From Actinomycetota bacterium (GTDB taxonomy: Bacteria > Actinomycetota > Thermoleophilia > BMS3ABIN01), in the NCBI GenBank assembly GCA_016235065.1, contig JACRMB010000006.1:23229-87228 (forward strand): a stretch of 64,000 bases of DNA, in the 5' to 3' direction. Of the stretch, positions 51,459-61,048 are shown piece by piece (within the stretch, counting starts at the first letter, position 1; each line of letters starts with the position of its first letter). The translations under genes were made by a program, and so were the position numbers. Under the pieces are notes generated by a model. That model was given only the letters and a program-made list of their open reading frames with translations. It was not told the DNA's origin and made no database searches.

Positions 51459-52571
51459 CTATTTGACTGCCTCTAAAGAATCCGGGATTTTCGCACAATT
51501 GCACCAGGTCATGACCTCGATATTGTCATTACCTTCCAGGTTCAGTATGCGTCTTGGATTTTCTCCATTTTCATTGACCAGCCAGAGCTCCCGACGCTTG
51601 CCATCCGTGGCAAGACTGAAAAGGATCGCGCTGCCGTCCGGTGACCAGGTGACGTCGGACGGAGCACCATCTTCACTTGTGGACCAGATCTGCTTTTTCT
51701 CACGGGTCTGAACATCGATGGTCCAGATCTCGCCTCCACCGGACTCCGACTGGCCCTCCGCCATCTGCACATAAACCAACCTGCGGGAATCGGGAGACCA
51801 GCTCGGCATTCTCGCCCAGGAATCACTCGAACCTTCTATCAGTTTTGTGAAATTGCTTCCGTTGATGTCAATCGTGCACAGTGGCGGAAAGCGGGTCTCC
51901 GAGCCCATGTTCGAAAAAGCCAGGCGGGTTCCGTCAGGTGACCAGGAAACGGTTTCAGCAAGCCCGGTGAAGATAAGGCCGAGGTCATTACCGCTTGTAT
52001 CCGAGCGGCGGATATCGAAAGCGGGATCGGCCCTTGGATCCGCTGGAGCCTCGGTGTTAAATGGCTCATAGGCCACGGATTTACCGTCAGGAGCCCAGAG
52101 TGATAATCGTGATGAAGCAGTTATTGTTACAGGATTGGTACCATCAACTCCGGTGATGATGAGGGGATTGCCCCTTGTCAAAGCTGATCTCGAATCGCTG
52201 CTTGGCTTGGTCACACGAGAATACATAATACGTGTGCAATCAGGAGAAAGGGAGAAATCACTGGCGGTGGGAATCGTTCCAGTGTTATTGACTATACGCT
52301 GCGGCTCTCCACCGTTCGGACTCATCGACCAGATCGTGACGATTCCCGGATCTGGATCCTTGGTCAGCCTGTCGATGAAGATAATCGTGCCTGGCAGTGG
52401 CGGGCCGTCATTCCCGGCTACGGAAACGTTAGCTGCGCCTGCGTAATCGTTGTTTTGCCCTTGAGATGTCTGTCCATCGCCTCCACATGATGTCGCCAGC
52501 ATAGCGATGGTTAACGCCGCCATTAAGAAGATGATTTGAATAAAAGCATTTTTCTTGCCGCTCGCAAACAT
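51459..52571 (-). CDS. TolB-like beta-propeller lipoprotein
   Basis: 370 residues. Signal peptide with lipobox MLATSC (about 24-29). The mature part is a series of PD40/WD40-like blades: ASDFSLSPDCTRIMYSRV, RLSLWAPDGKSVAYEPF, TVSWSPDGTRLAFSNMG, MPSWSPDSRRLVYVQM and DVTWSPDGSAILFSLATDG. A surface-exposed binding protein of the TolB-propeller type; no Tol-Pal partners are present. It stands alone and points away from the repeat at 52.65 kb. Confidence 0.85.
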   Translation of the reverse strand: MFASGKKNAFIQIIFLMAALTIAMLATSCGGDGQTSQGQNNDYAGAANVSVAGNDGPPLPGTIIFIDRLTKDPDPGIVTIWSMSPNGGEPQRIVNNTGTIPTASDFSLSPDCTRIMYSRVTKPSSDSRSALTRGNPLIITGVDGTNPVTITASSRLSLWAPDGKSVAYEPFNTEAPADPRADPAFDIRRSDTSGNDLGLIFTGLAETVSWSPDGTRLAFSNMGSETRFPPLCTIDINGSNFTKLIEGSSDSWARMPSWSPDSRRLVYVQMAEGQSESGGGEIWTIDVQTREKKQIWSTSEDGAPSDVTWSPDGSAILFSLATDGKRRELWLVNENGENPRRILNLEGNDNIEVMTWCNCAKIPDSLEAVK

Positions 52572-52648
52572 GGTCCCCCCTGCTCTGAAGGTGTCATAAT
52601 TTGACCAGTTAACGGCACTGAGGTGGCAATACTTGAGCGCGAAGGGTT

Positions 52649-52730
52649 GGTGGAGGCGGTCGTGCGTAATTTGAACTTATCTATTTTAAATCAGCTTGAG
52701 GAATCTGTGAAGAGGATTTCTGCTTAGCCC
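52649..52730. repeat. 80-bp intergenic repeat, copy 1
   Basis: About 82 bases starting GGTGGAGGCGGTCGT and containing the common core TCAGCTTGAGGAATCTGTGA and AGGATTTCTGCTT. Near-identical copies lie at 58104-58185 and 59945-60027. On the minus strand the end reads GTTCAAAT...CCTCCACC, like the T-loop and CCA end of a tRNA-type gene. This copy lacks the terminator-like block that accompanies the other two. Confidence 0.8.
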
Positions 52731-52993
52731 AGGGGCACAAGAACACAAAAGCTCCGGAAGACAGCATGACTAAATTTGAGGGTTTGCCGCCGGCACCGAT
52801 GGGTCCTCTTAACCAGCTTTTTTCCAAACGTCTGCCTAATTAAATATTAATGACTCGTATATGTTTTGCGTGCTGTTAAGAAGACATAATGGAGTTGGAG
52901 TTACCCCGGTTCCATTGACACTTGAGGTTGACACAGCGGCCTACGCCGCTGAAATTACTAGAACTCGCCCCATCGGGAACGTTCATTTGTTGC

Positions 52994-55044
52994 CTAAATC
53001 CACCCATTCGCGTTCACCCAGGGCAACTCATCCAGGACACCGGAATAGATATAAGGGCTATCAACTATGCCGTCACCGTTTGCGTCTGGCGTAGACCAGT
53101 TGCTCCAATAGTTGCCGCCATCGGAAGGGTTGCTGAACGTATTGCTGGTTCCCAAATCTGCCTCGGCATTGGTTCCATTGTATTGGCTGCCACAGCGCTG
53201 TTCACAATCTGGTTAGAACTGCCGTGCTTGAACCAGATGCCCATCCAGTAACCCTCCACGGCCAGGTTTTTTACCGTGACGTTGCTCTTGGTATCCGCCA
53301 CTACCCCGGTCAACAGAGCGCTGTAATTCTGATTTCCGATCAGTTTATGTCCGTTACCATCCAGCGTCACGTTGTTGCCGTCAATGGATATCCCTTGGGC
53401 GGCAACGACGTCACTCGCCAGCGTGCAGGTGCTGGTGACCGGATCCCAAGTGCCGATGATGGCCCTATTAACAGGTATGAAGGAGTCGATCGTGTTTCCG
53501 GTAAGAGTTTCAATTGACTTTATCACCAGATTGTCTGGAGTTTCGTCAATCTTCATGTGCTCATTAATATTGATCTCGTAGACGTCACCTGGATAGGTCC
53601 ACTGCGGAGTATAGTCATCCATTCCACCGCCTGCGCCTGTGAGCACATAGGTGATGCCATCCTCAACATGCCGGTTGTAATGATGGGCGTGGCCTTCAAA
53701 GACGACATCGACGCCGTAATCAATAAACAGATTATGAATCTCGTCCCTGTTAGCTAATGCAGTGTCGAAACAGTCATTGGGGTCAGGATAATCCGTCGAA
53801 TAACCTGCTGAGCAGTTGCCCCAAGAAAGAGACTCCTGACCGTAATGGCTGTCAGTATTGGGAGCTATGCCCGCAAACATAGGCCGATGCAGGAACACGA
53901 CCGTCCATTTCTTGCCTTGAGATTCAACCAAGTCATTGATTAGCCAATTTTTCTGTGCTCCCAAGATCAGACAGCAACCCGAATCTTTCTGAGAACCTCC
54001 ATTGGCACTGGGAATCTCAGTACTCAATGAGATGAAGTGGGTATCGCCTCTGTCGAAACTGTAATATTCCTCTCCGTTCGTTGATGCTTCCGTCCCGTTA
54101 TTTACCGGTAAAGCAAACTCCTGTTCATAAGCCGCTTTCGCTGTTGAATAAGAGATTTCTTCATGGTTGCCGGTTGCTGTATAAAGAGGAACAGAAGCAG
54201 TCAACTGCATTGTCCCGCCAGGTACTGTCGCTGAGCCGCTAAATAAAGCGTTATATTTATTCTCAATTTCCGCCAATGATTCATAATATCCATCGCCCCA
54301 ATGAATAGGGCCATCCCACCACCCCCTGACGTGGATCGCATCTCCACCAGAGATCGCCATATCCAGGTTCTCTTCTTTCATCCTGTTCAGGGTGTCACGC
54401 CAATGCGGCGTGCCTACCTTCGTTACGTCGCCGCTAACACCGTCTCCGCTATGTAGATCGCTGACTACGCCAAAACTGAATGGCTCTCCTTCTCTTTGTG
54501 GCGTACGGAAACTGGATTCCGCGATAACCTGGTCATCATTACCTGGATCTTTAACCCAGTAATTGATGACACAGGAAGCAGGTAGTTGATCGAGTAGGAT
54601 CTCATGTCTTAGATATCCGTCATCACCAGCCAAATTAACAGTGCTGGAAGCACTTCTCAAATTTAATCCTGCACAATTAGGATCAGTATCTGAAGCATTA
54701 TCGTAAGAGACCGACAGAGTGGCTGAGATTGTAGTATCGGTCTTAATCACCAGGTATGCCGAATCGCTAGATGAATCTGGTTTATTGTAATCATGATTTA
54801 CATTGCTAACCGCCAGATTGAAAATATGGGGATTTATCATCTGTGCCTTTGACATCTGACTGAAAGTCAGGATCAACATGGCAGAAAGCATGATTATGGT
54901 AAATAAAGTCAGCAATTTCACACGACTTAAGTATGAAGCGAACCGGCTCGGCATTGCCAACGGTTCATTTGTGAGAGTGGGATCTTCTTCTATGCGAAGG
55001 AAAAATAGACGCGACGAACTGCCCTGCTTCGAACCTTTGCGCAT
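52994..55044 (-). pseudogene. secreted metallophosphoesterase with beta-helix C-terminus, frameshifted near its end
   Basis: The frame from ATG 55044 (GGGGAG ribosome site) runs to TAG 53065 (659 residues): signal anchor (about 35-65), fibronectin-like region, calcineurin-type phosphoesterase with SFGVVSDLHSG, ISGGDAIH, YTATGNHEE, VVFLHRPMF and VFEGHAHHYNRH, then a right-handed beta-helix (ISIDGNNVTLDGNGHKL). After about residue 615 the sequence stops looking like the family. One base over, the neighbouring frame continues with NAEADLGTSNTFSNPSDGG and NYWSNWSTPDANGDGIVDSP to TAG 52994, the expected dockerin-like end. A single-base shift near 53165-53175 explains this, by mutation or sequencing error. 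The catalytic domain is intact. Confidence 0.82.
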
Positions 55045-55293
55045 GACATCTCCCCTGACTTTATTTATTCCAGCTAGTTACAATACGGGCTTGACACAAC
55101 AAGCATTTCGTAGAGTCCGCATTGTGGTTATTATATATCTCAATTAATAAAACTATGTCAATACCATTTTTTTCTTTAACACATAGTTTTGTCACATATG
55201 TCATTTATTTTTTCGCAGCAATTATAAATAAGCCTTGGGTTTCTTAACTGCCACGTCTTTCCTTGAGGCTCGACATTTTTAGAGGTTGGAGCC

Positions 55294-55500
55294 ATGAACA
55301 CACGATAGCGGTACCCCAAGGAGTTGAAGGAACGAGCAGTACAGATGGTGCTCGATCACAAGGACGAGTATCCATCGAAGTGGCAGGCGATCCTGTCGAT
55401 CTCAGCAAAATTCGACGATCGCGGTAGCCAATATATGTCTATTCGCTACACGGAACGCCTGGGAGAGGCCGGTTTGGTCTGCTCGGTCGGCCTTCTATTG
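55294..55500 (+). pseudogene. IS3-family transposase remnant (orfA start joined to orfB end)
   Basis: ATG 55294 begins MNTR then a stop codon, followed in frame by RYPKELKERAVQMVLDHKDE and YPSKWQAILSISAKF, the N terminus of IS3-family OrfA. Immediately after comes DDRGSQYMSIRYTERLGEAG and LVCSVG, which is near the end of the OrfB integrase catalytic domain. The middle of the element (most of orfA and orfB) is deleted and the ends are degraded, so it is not mobile. It marks past transposition in this accessory region. Confidence 0.75.
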
Positions 55501-55517
55501 CTAAAATTTTTGTTATA

Positions 55518-57128
55518 TCAAGAAGAAGATGACAGACGGGACAGCTCCCCGCTGGGGACATCTAACAAAAAGATTTCTATACATGGATCAGCGGGCGATG
55601 TATCAAGCTCATCGGGTACGTCGTTCTTCTGTGACATCCGGAATTTGCACATCCTGTCCTCCTGGCCCAGCCAGCTCGAAAGAGCAGGGAACGCGATAAA
55701 TCGGCCGTCTGCGGAAATGCTTATGCCCTGGTAGCCGGCGAGAGCCGTGCTGACCCGCAGGATCCGGCCGCTGCTGCGGGTAATCGTCATCTGCCGGTTA
55801 TTGACCGGTGCCTGTTCGCCATCGCTCACCGAATTATCCGGTTCATCAGCCTCAGGCGTCACCGGCTTCGTTTCGCCGCTACTCAAGTCGCTAAGATAGA
55901 TCGTCTCCTTTACGGCTGGTGTCGAGGTCGTCGGCTCGGTCAATGAATTGGGCGTAATCGCCTGGAGAACGACAAAAGCTGCGGATACACCATCCTCTGA
56001 AATAACGGGGGAGCCGGCGTTATTCATGGCCGCCCCGGATTCATTTTTGGAGAGCAGCTTCGTCTCACCACTTTGCAGGTCTTTGAGATACACGTTCGAA
56101 CAGGAGGCGGTGATCTCATTGCAGGTCGGCTCGGAAACCAGATTTGAAGCGCCCGATCCAAAAACCGCGAACCGGCCGTCGCCTGATATTGAGGCAGTAT
56201 ATGATGGGCCATTGGCATCTTCTCCGCTGGAACTTGTCGAGATCGTACGAAGTCCTCCCGTTTGACGGTCTTTAATGAAGATGCCTGGTAGTAATCCGCT
56301 GCCGCTGATGGGATTGGCTGTGATACCGGACTGCGTGACGTCTATACTTAGTCCTTCAGATTGCAACTCACCGCTTCCGATGGGACTGGCCGCGAAGGCA
56401 ACGAATCGGCCGTCATCAGATATCGTTACAGCGTTGGGGGTTTCTGGCATGATTACATCCTTGCCGCCCGGCAAACCGTCAAGAGAGATGTTCTCTGGTT
56501 GCGCCGCCGTCATATCACGAACATAGAGCTTCGCGCCCTCGCCGCCGCCCTGGTAAAGAGCCGGCGAATAAGTCCAGTAGGCGATGAAGCGGCCATCTCC
56601 AGACATCGCCGGCAGGAAAGATCTGGCCAGTTTCTGCGGCGCGGCAGGAGGCGCCGACACTGGCGACAGTTCACCACTCTGCATATCCTTACGGAAAAGG
56701 GTGGCCTCGCCGCCTGGATTCAAAGCACGCGACGAAAAGACGACGTAGCGGCCGTCATCAGAGATGGAAACCGGTGTGGGCCCTCCTCCAAAGGGAGATG
56801 ACGTGCCGCCGCCGTACGGGTATCCGTGTGGATCAAAGGCGGCGGCTCCCGCCGTCCTGGCAGGATTGCCCTCGCTATCTGACGACGCCAGTGTGATGTC
56901 GCCGGTTTGCACATCCCTGACATAGACCTGCCAGCACAGCTCCTCGGGACAGTCGATCTTTAAGAGGTCTCGAAGAGCGGGGTCGTAAGAAGCGAAGGCA
57001 ACATAGCGGCCGTCGCCGCTCAGGGCCGGTCGATAGCTTTCTTTTCTGCCCGGACCGCAGCCGGCACTTGCCACCAGGATGAACAGCAGCATGAGGATGA
57101 TAGTCGATAACCGTCGTGGCCACTTCAT
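55518..57128 (-). CDS. TolB/PD40-type beta-propeller lipoprotein
   Basis: About 536 residues from ATG 57128; the longer frame to 57362 overlaps the next gene. Lipobox in LVASAGCGP (about residues 15-23). Many repeats of the form SGDGRYVAFASYDP, SDDGRYVVFSSRALN, SGDGRFIAYWTYSP, SDDGRFVAFAASP and SADGRFIAFPALSS build a beta-propeller on the cell surface, resembling the WD40-like Tol repeats used for display or ligand binding. It is close to the IS3 remnant, and its start lies 66 bases from the next upstream gene's stop. Confidence 0.85.
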   Translation of the reverse strand: MKWPRRLSTIILMLLFILVASAGCGPGRKESYRPALSGDGRYVAFASYDPALRDLLKIDCPEELCWQVYVRDVQTGDITLASSDSEGNPARTAGAAAFDPHGYPYGGGTSSPFGGGPTPVSISDDGRYVVFSSRALNPGGEATLFRKDMQSGELSPVSAPPAAPQKLARSFLPAMSGDGRFIAYWTYSPALYQGGGEGAKLYVRDMTAAQPENISLDGLPGGKDVIMPETPNAVTISDDGRFVAFAASPIGSGELQSEGLSIDVTQSGITANPISGSGLLPGIFIKDRQTGGLRTISTSSSGEDANGPSYTASISGDGRFAVFGSGASNLVSEPTCNEITASCSNVYLKDLQSGETKLLSKNESGAAMNNAGSPVISEDGVSAAFVVLQAITPNSLTEPTTSTPAVKETIYLSDLSSGETKPVTPEADEPDNSVSDGEQAPVNNRQMTITRSSGRILRVSTALAGYQGISISADGRFIAFPALSSWLGQEDRMCKFRMSQKNDVPDELDTSPADPCIEIFLLDVPSGELSRLSSSS

Positions 57129-57193
57129 GCCCTTAATCGTGTCACATATAGAGGGGGGAGTATAAATCATCAGCGGCAATAAAGGTGATAGCT

Positions 57194-57877
57194 TCAATAA
57201 AGTGGATATGTTACTACCTGCTTCAGGCTCCCACGACGCCCAGCTGCTAATGCAAGGTAGAAATAGAGCCACATTAAGCCAGGAATTGCATACCAAAAAG
57301 CTCCGAAGACAAGACACCAAATAATTAATAATGCAGACAGAAAAGAAACGAAAAGCAACCACCAGTTGGCCTTGAAGGAAAACGCGAGAGTGAGAGGCTT
57401 TTCTGAAGAATAATCAAAAAGAAATACCAAATGTATTAATGCCCAGAAAGACAGGGCAACCCACAGGATAGGAACTCCCATAAGCGGTATTCCCAATGAA
57501 TCGCCCCAGGGCGGAAACTCGCCGCGTACTTGTCCCTGAACAAGGTCAAACACTAATGCGACTGAGCTCAGGAATGGTGCTGTCAGAGCAAGACAGATTA
57601 CGGCACCCTTCGAGGAAGACACCGGTTTCCAGTGCGAAATTGCTAAAAGAATAATGACTACTCCACCCAGGATTAGGGTTCCGCCATAGTCTTGAATCGA
57701 GTACTTTGGAGTGAGCATTTCATCTCGTAACTCCCAATACTCCTCGCTCTGTCCGTACAACGACATGGACCCCTCATTAAATAATTCTTCGTTATCATAC
57801 GGAGACATGGTTAGTGAATAAGCAACTAGGGCAACACCTATGAGAATGATCGTAATTCCGATTTTCATTGTTTTCAC
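57194..57877 (-). CDS. multi-pass membrane protein, unknown family
   Basis: 227 residues from GTG 57877 (or ATG 57868). Hydrophobic helices at about 5-22, 65-82, 90-112, 130-155, 170-195 and 198-215. I do not recognise a family; there are no catalytic-looking motifs. The base composition is more AT-rich than core genes of the window. It is followed on the same strand by the beta-propeller lipoprotein. Confidence 0.65.
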   Translation of the reverse strand: MKTMKIGITIILIGVALVAYSLTMSPYDNEELFNEGSMSLYGQSEEYWELRDEMLTPKYSIQDYGGTLILGGVVIILLAISHWKPVSSSKGAVICLALTAPFLSSVALVFDLVQGQVRGEFPPWGDSLGIPLMGVPILWVALSFWALIHLVFLFDYSSEKPLTLAFSFKANWWLLFVSFLSALLIIWCLVFGAFWYAIPGLMWLYFYLALAAGRRGSLKQVVTYPLY

Positions 57878-58023
57878 TCTGGTTGAATACGTTTATATGT
57901 ATCCAGATAACACGCCAATTGTTCCCGAGCACATATATCTCAACATCCGTACCGCACGTTTTCTCTAATTTCGCGAAATCTCTTCGCGGCAACATTATCA
58001 AAGATTCACGACAGAAACATGGT

Positions 58024-58185
58024 AAAGTTCGAGTCCATCCGGGTGTCAAAATTTCAGGAAAGAATAAATGCCATAACCAAGGCATTATTGAAGTACGTTT
58101 TTAGGTGGACGCGGTCGTTCGGAATTTGTACTTCTCTATTTTAGATCAGCTTTCGGAGCTTGTGAAGAAGATTTCTGCTTGACTC
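58024..58185 (-). repeat. tRNA-flank-like composite repeat (cassette boundary), copy at 58.1 kb
   Basis: Two joined blocks. Block A (58024-58087: AAAGTTCGAGTCCATCCGGG, GGTGTCA, TTCAGGAA, then a hairpin around ATGCC...GGCAT) is almost the same as the sequence directly downstream of tRNA-Ile at 62.015-62.077 kb. Block B (58104-58185) is the 80-base repeat whose minus-strand 3' end resembles a tRNA T-loop and CCA end. Block B takes the place that the tRNA gene has at 62.1 kb. Confidence 0.75.
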
Positions 58186-58259
58186 TTCGATTGCTTGCAA
58201 TCTTTTTGACACCACAGGCTTCAAACCGAGTGTCGTAGCGAGCCAACCCCATGCAGCCC

Positions 58260-59735
58260 TTAAGGACCGAGGTACTGATGTACTGTTCCTACATCAATTC
58301 GTGGAAGCCCGGACAATGTTTCTGCTGTAATGAGCGCTTCTTCACATTGCTCTTTTTTGGGAATCATTAAATCATGCACTATCTTATTTCTGATTTGCCT
58401 CATCTCATGTATTTTGCATGCGGTTCCTTCATCTATCACGCCTGCAGCTTCCAACAAATCAATTTCCGTGTTTGCGTGCCAGGGAACTAATTTATCTTGG
58501 ACCTTATTGCGCGACATGCCTTTCATCGTCCAGTACTCTTTGAAGCGAGCAACTATCCATCTTTCAATTAACGACCAGGCAGCCACGAACGCTTCTGAAT
58601 AGTGGGCCCTCCAATATAAAGTAAATGAGGACAGCAACCTTAAGGCAACTTCGCTTTTGTCGCTATCTCCGTAGTCATCTATTGCCATCTCCAGAACCGC
58701 TTTGGCGACCATCGGATTGATAATGAAAGACATGTTCGAATGAGACGAACGAAGATCGATTGGACCCTGGAAAATATTTCTTGGAGTATGAGACCAACTG
58801 GATCCGCTGTCTCTCCCTGATGTTTCATCCAAATTATCAATATAAATTAGTTCATCTTCTGCAACTTCATGGGTCTCTATACCGGACCTCGCAATGATTG
58901 AGAAGAAAAGGTTTGCTAATTTTAACGATGCCGGAGCCTCACACAACGAGGTGACGATTCTCCCGTTGGAAAATACCCACGCTGCAAACTCATCTCCCTC
59001 GCAACGACATACCAGGTCAACTTTTGGCATCCAAATGCCATTTATACGGTCAGAAGGCAACGGTACATCAGGGTCTCCCCAGTAGATATGAGGATGAGGA
59101 TATGTTGCATATCCGCATTGTCTCTCGACTTCGCTGGGCTCCGTGACTTGTTTCATTGGCGCATCGGCTGTAACAGCCGGCGACTGCTGATCCGCTTTTT
59201 CATTCTCCAGATTAAAATGCCCTCGTATAAACTGAACTACTTCGTCTCGATCTGGCAATGGGAGAGACACTCTGGATACCCACGTTGCAGCTGTTGGTCC
59301 CCTTTCACTCAATGCCATCTGCCTGTACAACTCGATTGGTGATTGAAGCTCCCGCCTTTTTGCCTTTGCATTATCGTTCAGTGCCAGCGAGGCTCTCGTC
59401 ATCAAACCATTCACTGGAATCTTTAACTTATGGTCAAGTTTGAGTTTGACTGTGGTTTCGCCAACGATTCCAAAATCATTTTCAATGGAATCAACTCTCT
59501 CGGCCAACTCATTTTTGTCACTAAATCCCACTGTTTTCACGAGAAGATCGGGGACTTCTGGATCATGAAGAATCACAATTGATAATTTCGATATATCGTC
59601 GCTTTCCGGCATGTGACATGCGTAGATTTGTGTAGGCATTGAGAGGTCAAACAAATTTGAAATCGAATCGTATTCTTTCGCGACACGTCGCCAAGCTAAA
59701 ACGAGGTCAGAGAGCCAAGCTTCGTAATGTTCCAT
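58260..59735 (-). CDS. HEPN-domain protein in tRNA-Ile cassette array
   Basis: About 491 residues from ATG 59735 (GGGAG ribosome site). No named family is evident for the first 350 residues, which are mixed alpha/beta with SLPLPDRDEVVQFIRGHF and MPKVDLVCRCEGDEFAAWVF. The C-terminal 140 residues are helical and end with MRQIRNKIVHDLMIP, an RX4H motif (Arg-Asn...His) diagnostic of HEPN ribonuclease or nucleotide-transferase-target domains, preceded by EAFVAAWSLIERWIVARF. HEPN proteins commonly act as RNA-cleaving toxins in defence. The gene is alone between composite repeats at 58.1 and 59.9 kb and is AT-rich. Confidence 0.7.
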   Translation of the reverse strand: MEHYEAWLSDLVLAWRRVAKEYDSISNLFDLSMPTQIYACHMPESDDISKLSIVILHDPEVPDLLVKTVGFSDKNELAERVDSIENDFGIVGETTVKLKLDHKLKIPVNGLMTRASLALNDNAKAKRRELQSPIELYRQMALSERGPTAATWVSRVSLPLPDRDEVVQFIRGHFNLENEKADQQSPAVTADAPMKQVTEPSEVERQCGYATYPHPHIYWGDPDVPLPSDRINGIWMPKVDLVCRCEGDEFAAWVFSNGRIVTSLCEAPASLKLANLFFSIIARSGIETHEVAEDELIYIDNLDETSGRDSGSSWSHTPRNIFQGPIDLRSSHSNMSFIINPMVAKAVLEMAIDDYGDSDKSEVALRLLSSFTLYWRAHYSEAFVAAWSLIERWIVARFKEYWTMKGMSRNKVQDKLVPWHANTEIDLLEAAGVIDEGTACKIHEMRQIRNKIVHDLMIPKKEQCEEALITAETLSGLPRIDVGTVHQYLGP

Positions 59736-59862
59736 TTCTTCTCCCAGCGCCACTTAGGCAGTATCGGATGCCTGCAATAATTATATGGATAAAACTGGAC
59801 GTTCATCCGATGATACTCTTTTGAGTTTACAATCAGTGGAAAAAACATAACCCGTACTACAT

Positions 59863-60027
59863 GATAGTTCGAGTCCGACCGGTTGTCATTAATTCAGGAT
59901 TGGAAAAAATGCCTTTAACAAGGCATTTCAGATGGACGTTTTTTGGTGGAGGCGATCGTACGAAATTTGAACTCTTCTATTTTAATTCAGCTTGAGGAAT
60001 CTGTGAAGAGGATTTCTGCCTGACCCC
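59863..60027 (-). repeat. tRNA-flank-like composite repeat (cassette boundary), copy at 59.9 kb
   Basis: Block A (59863-59929: ATAGTTCGAGTCC, GGTTGTCA, ATTCAGGA, then hairpin AAATGCCTT/AAGGCATTT) followed by block B (59945-60027: GGTGGAGGCGATCGT, TCAGCTTGAGGAATCTGTGA). Same arrangement as at 58.1 kb and, for block A, as downstream of tRNA-Ile. Block B matches 52649-52730 across its length with few changes. Confidence 0.78.
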
Positions 60028-60108
60028 TAGTGCTATCAGCCTCACAACGGCGCAGCCTAAAAGTCTTGGCGCATCCCAAATGACATTGTCTAAAGGCTAT
60101 TGTTCGTT

Positions 60109-60771
60109 TCATCTTTCAATATCATTGTATTTTAACATTTGATCAATACGTCGCTTGGTAGAAATACGCATCATGGGCCACAGCTCGCGGAAATGCTGTT
60201 CAAACTCTGGCTCTGCCAGCCAATCGTCAATCTCTGGAATGTCTAAAACATAACAACCCTTGCGAACTCCAACAGACAGGTCAACTAGATAATCGTTAAC
60301 CAAGGTAATATAACTTTCCGCACACCTTTTCGAGATCCTGGATGGATTCATCATCCTTCCCTCGAAATCTATATTATTTCCTTTGCGAGGAAGGCCAACA
60401 TATGTTGCTTTCTGCTTGATTGCTTCAAGCTCGCCTTCCCGCAGAACACGTAGCAGCGGTTTAGAAATGAAAGGACTGTCAGCGTGACTCGCAAACCACT
60501 TTTGTTTTTTGGTGTGAGAGTATGCCCCGCGGAGAAACCGTTGCATTTCATGAACTGGCCGCTGAGAATCTGTTCGGTTGTGCCACCATACATCTTCATG
60601 CATAAAGTACTTGCCGATTTCCTCGATAGACAAGACCGACGTGTGTAAAGCGGATGGAATGCGGTCCTCACCGTACAGCAGAATTGCGTCTTCGTGCAGC
60701 CGTACAGCATTCTCAAAAGAGGCTGTCGCAACCCGTTTTATCTTACGAAGAGCTGATTCTCTTTTATCCAT
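60109..60771 (-). CDS. AbiV-family (HEPN) abortive-infection-like protein
   Basis: 220 residues. The N-terminal helical region ASFENAVRLHEDAILLYGED followed by ALHTSVLSIEEIGKYFMHED is the AbiV pattern (repeated A-LxxLAIEEIGK helix). LRGAYSHTKKQKWF supplies an RX4H-type HEPN motif. AbiV proteins of lactococci block phage development by interfering with phage translation. The gene is AT-rich, on the minus strand, and shares its cassette with a second HEPN-type gene upstream. Assignment to AbiV is by motif; activity is inferred. Confidence 0.78.
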   Translation of the reverse strand: MDKRESALRKIKRVATASFENAVRLHEDAILLYGEDRIPSALHTSVLSIEEIGKYFMHEDVWWHNRTDSQRPVHEMQRFLRGAYSHTKKQKWFASHADSPFISKPLLRVLREGELEAIKQKATYVGLPRKGNNIDFEGRMMNPSRISKRCAESYITLVNDYLVDLSVGVRKGCYVLDIPEIDDWLAEPEFEQHFRELWPMMRISTKRRIDQMLKYNDIER

Positions 60772-61048
60772 CTCTCAAGATTCGAAGCTAGCTTTGTGCT
60801 TTGCCGCGAATCTTCCCGTCGAATATGGCGAGGTCCTTTTTCTCAACACTGCTCTGAATACCGACGGTGCGGTTCGCAAATCTATTTCTTTCCACGACTG
60901 TTTAATCTCAATCACTCGTCCGTATGCGAGTTCCAAGAACTGAAGTTCGGCATTAGGTCTTAGATCCTGTGTATTTCATGATGGCTTACGTGTGCCCTGA
61001 AAGGCGGCATTTACACCGTACGCTCTAGACTTTGTTCGCCGCCATTGT

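Noticed and set aside
52649..52730. Block B repeat as a real tRNA or tmRNA gene
   Set aside because: The minus-strand 3' end looks tRNA-like (GTTCAAAT...CCACC), but there is no D arm or matching 5' acceptor strand, so it cannot fold as a functional tRNA; kept as a repeat.
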